5,601 nt of DNA from Desulfotomaculum sp. (GTDB lineage: Bacteria; Bacillota; Desulfotomaculia; Desulfotomaculales; Nap2-2B), in NCBI GenBank assembly GCA_003445555.1, contig DMDI01000190.1:1-5601 (forward strand), read 5' to 3'. Shown piece after piece: positions 4,340 through 5,601 of the stretch; the first letter of the stretch is position 1; each line of letters starts with the position of its first letter. The position numbers and the translations under genes are program-made. The notes below the pieces were generated by a model that did no database searches, was not told the origin of the DNA, and saw only the letters and a program-made list of their open reading frames with translations.

Positions 4340-5395
4340 CTATACTACCCTACCCGAATTTTTAAATTGCCTATAACCCGTGTATTTACTAAAAGTCTTC
4401 GATGCTTTTATGATACCATCTTTACTAAGCAAAAAATAGGTGATTATTGTGCCGCCGCTATGAAATAACCGGCTCCACAATAAATTCCGGGTGGTTTTGT
4501 TGTTGCCACCTCCGGCTACCACTTTTAGGTACAAAATATCGGTGCCATTTTTATCAAGTTCAGTACTTAATATTTCACCTTTTACCAACTTCTCTAGTCT
4601 ACTAATACCGGTATTTTCATCAACGCCCACCAAAGAGGTTAATATTTTTTCGTATTGGCCATTTAAATTTTTTAACGGGGCGACTTTATCCTGAGACTGT
4701 TCGTCTTTGCTCCATATTGCTGTTTTCAGGTCAGCCTCTTCTTTTAATTTGGATAATTCAAATATGGCGCTTAATAATTTATCTGGTACAATATTTATAA
4801 AAGGAGGATAGATTGTTGTCACCTCTGGTTGTAATGTTCTAGCAATTTCGGAAACCAGGGCTTCGTCAACCAGATCAATTTTCTTGCCCTTGATGTCCGT
4901 ATCCGTCCTAAGAAGTGAAGCAATATCCACCAAAGACTTTAAAACAGTAGTACCTGCAACCAGGATATCTGTAAAAACAAGAGGCATTTTAGCCGCAACT
5001 TCCTTTTCCTTTTCCTCTTTCACGGCTTTTTCATATTGTTCTTTAAAAATGTTTATTTGTTCTAAAGTTGTTTTATATGATAACACTATATTAAGGTCAT
5101 GCTGATTAAAAATAATTACCCGCTTCACGCCATTATCTTTAATTTTAATCTCTTTAATCTCATGGCTTATTTGAGAAGCAATTTCAGATATCGTCTTATA
5201 AACAAGAATTTGGCATTCGATAGTAACGTTTTCATCAATAGTAAGCTTGCCTTCAAGCGCCTTTACTTCCAAATCAGGCAATTTTGCTTTCCAGGTAGCT
5301 TTCTTTGCTTCAGCAATTTTTTGTTGCAGTTCTACTTTTTCTAATTCCTTTTTTAATTCTTCAATTGTTTTTTCACCGCTTTTTTCATTTACCAT
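4340..5395 (-). CDS. Uncharacterised 351-residue Lys/Glu-rich protein
   Basis: I do not recognise this family. The start is firm: ATG at 5395 with GGAGGT six bases upstream. Visible architecture: residues 8-35 are a charged heptad-like helix (IEELKKELEKVELQQKIAEA), then a mixed strand/helix section 45-110 including VKRVIIFNQHD, a second charged helix about 110-136, a hydrophobic helix about 138-162 that looks amphipathic rather than a transmembrane anchor, RTDTDIKGKKIDLVDEALVSEIARTL (163-188), and a C-terminal section with GGGNNKTTRNLLWSRLFHSGG (295-315) and ITYFLLSKDG (318-327). There is no signal peptide, so it should be cytoplasmic, perhaps oligomerising by coiled coil. It lies 53 bases after a radical SAM gene on the same strand with no clear terminator between, so co-transcription is possible. 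It is distinctly more AT-rich than the radical SAM tail. No catalytic motif or known nucleotide-binding loop is seen. Confidence 0.8.
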   Translation of the reverse strand: MVNEKSGEKTIEELKKELEKVELQQKIAEAKKATWKAKLPDLEVKALEGKLTIDENVTIECQILVYKTISEIASQISHEIKEIKIKDNGVKRVIIFNQHDLNIVLSYKTTLEQINIFKEQYEKAVKEEKEKEVAAKMPLVFTDILVAGTTVLKSLVDIASLLRTDTDIKGKKIDLVDEALVSEIARTLQPEVTTIYPPFINIVPDKLLSAIFELSKLKEEADLKTAIWSKDEQSQDKVAPLKNLNGQYEKILTSLVGVDENTGISRLEKLVKGEILSTELDKNGTDILYLKVVAGGGNNKTTRNLLWSRLFHSGGTIITYFLLSKDGIIKASKTFSKYTGYRQFKNSGRVV

Positions 5396-5400
5396 ATTAT

Positions 5401-5407
5401 TACCTCC
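5401..5407 (-). promoter_or_regulatory. Ribosome binding site of the 351-residue protein gene
   Basis: Minus-strand GGAGGT lies six bases before the ATG at 5395-5393 and supports that start over later in-frame ATGs. Confidence 0.8.
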
Positions 5408-5448
5408 GTGGTTTTGACTTACCCGTACAGGAATGGTAAAGGGCCAGG

Positions 5449-5601
5449 TTAGACTGACGTTGTATTACCTTGAGAACGGTATAGGCACCAGGGTTCTTCG
5501 GCCATATAGTCACCGTGGTAAAAATAGGCCCGGGCGCGGCAACCCCCGCAAATCTTACGGTAGGCGCATTTACCGCAGCCGCCCTGGTAATCTTGCGTTC
5601 T
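5449..5601 (-). CDS. Radical SAM/SPASM protein, C-terminal end only (AhbD/NirJ-like)
   Basis: The last 50 codons of a gene entering from the right edge, ending TAA at 5451-5449. The visible protein contains [13 protein letters not shown] followed by [18 protein letters not shown]. Cysteines at visible residues 9, 12, 18, 21 and 39 give C-x2-C-x5-C-x2-C plus a downstream C, the auxiliary iron-sulfur cluster ligands of a SPASM-type domain. The [21 protein letters not shown] signature is typical of radical SAM enzymes of the AhbC/AhbD/NirJ heme-pathway group (decarboxylation or side-chain loss on porphyrin intermediates), though related maturases share it. The catalytic CxxxCxxC end is outside the window, so the exact substrate cannot be assigned. 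It is the upstream neighbour of the unknown gene at 4340-5395, and heme synthesis would fit with iron uptake nearby; that link is inference. Confidence 0.85.
   Translation of the reverse strand, partial: RTQDYQGGCGKCAYRKICGGCRARAYFYHGDYMAEEPWCLYRSQGNTTSV

Noticed and set aside
4190..4468. 92-codon plus-strand open frame overlapping the end of the unknown minus-strand gene
   Set aside because: No ribosome binding site before its ATG, nearly half lies antisense to a well-supported gene, and no recognisable domain.

Overview
The window looks like a piece of an anaerobic Firmicutes (Clostridia/Peptococcaceae-like) chromosome, possibly a metagenomic contig. The reasons are the strong AAGGAGG-type ribosome binding sites, the moderate and patchy GC content, the flavodoxin, the FeoB-type iron permease with its GTPase module missing, and the tail of a SPASM-type radical SAM enzyme. 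The taxonomic statement is inference; there is no rRNA or other marker.

Layout. From the left edge to about 2370 everything lies on the minus strand. Read in its own direction, it starts with a broken metallo-beta-lactamase-fold gene start (2368-2216), then a six-helix membrane protein (2184-1471), a C-terminal scrap of another membrane protein (1471-1340), a GC-richer paralogue of the six-helix protein (1237-443), and a flavodoxin (443 to the edge) whose start codon overlaps the paralogue's stop in TGATG. The two paralogues probably arose by duplication or separate acquisition, and the flavodoxin appears translationally coupled to the first.

From 2369 to about 2640 is an AT-rich non-coding divergent region holding short iterated motifs and a perfect 16-bp palindrome. 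It is followed on the plus strand by a decayed remnant of the end of a FeoB GTPase gene (2641-2735) and the intact FeoB permease-domain gene (2732-4063). The permease's GTG start overlaps a TGA in GTGA fashion. The best reading is an ancestral split feoB pair (GTPase gene plus membrane gene) that has lost its GTPase half at this locus.

From 4064 to 4339 is non-coding sequence with a weak minus-strand terminator candidate. The right part is again minus strand: the last 50 residues of a radical SAM/SPASM protein resembling the AhbD/NirJ heme-pathway group (5601-5449) and, 53 bases downstream, a 351-residue Lys/Glu-rich protein of unknown function (5395-4340).

Taken together this is a locus in decay and rearrangement (three gene remnants in about 1.4 kb), with iron and flavin or porphyrin redox themes around it. 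I do not see a clear new multi-gene system. The most interesting items are the split FeoB with its vanished GTPase, the candidate iron-type operator in front of it, the paralogue/flavodoxin coupling, and the unknown 351-residue protein beside the radical SAM enzyme.
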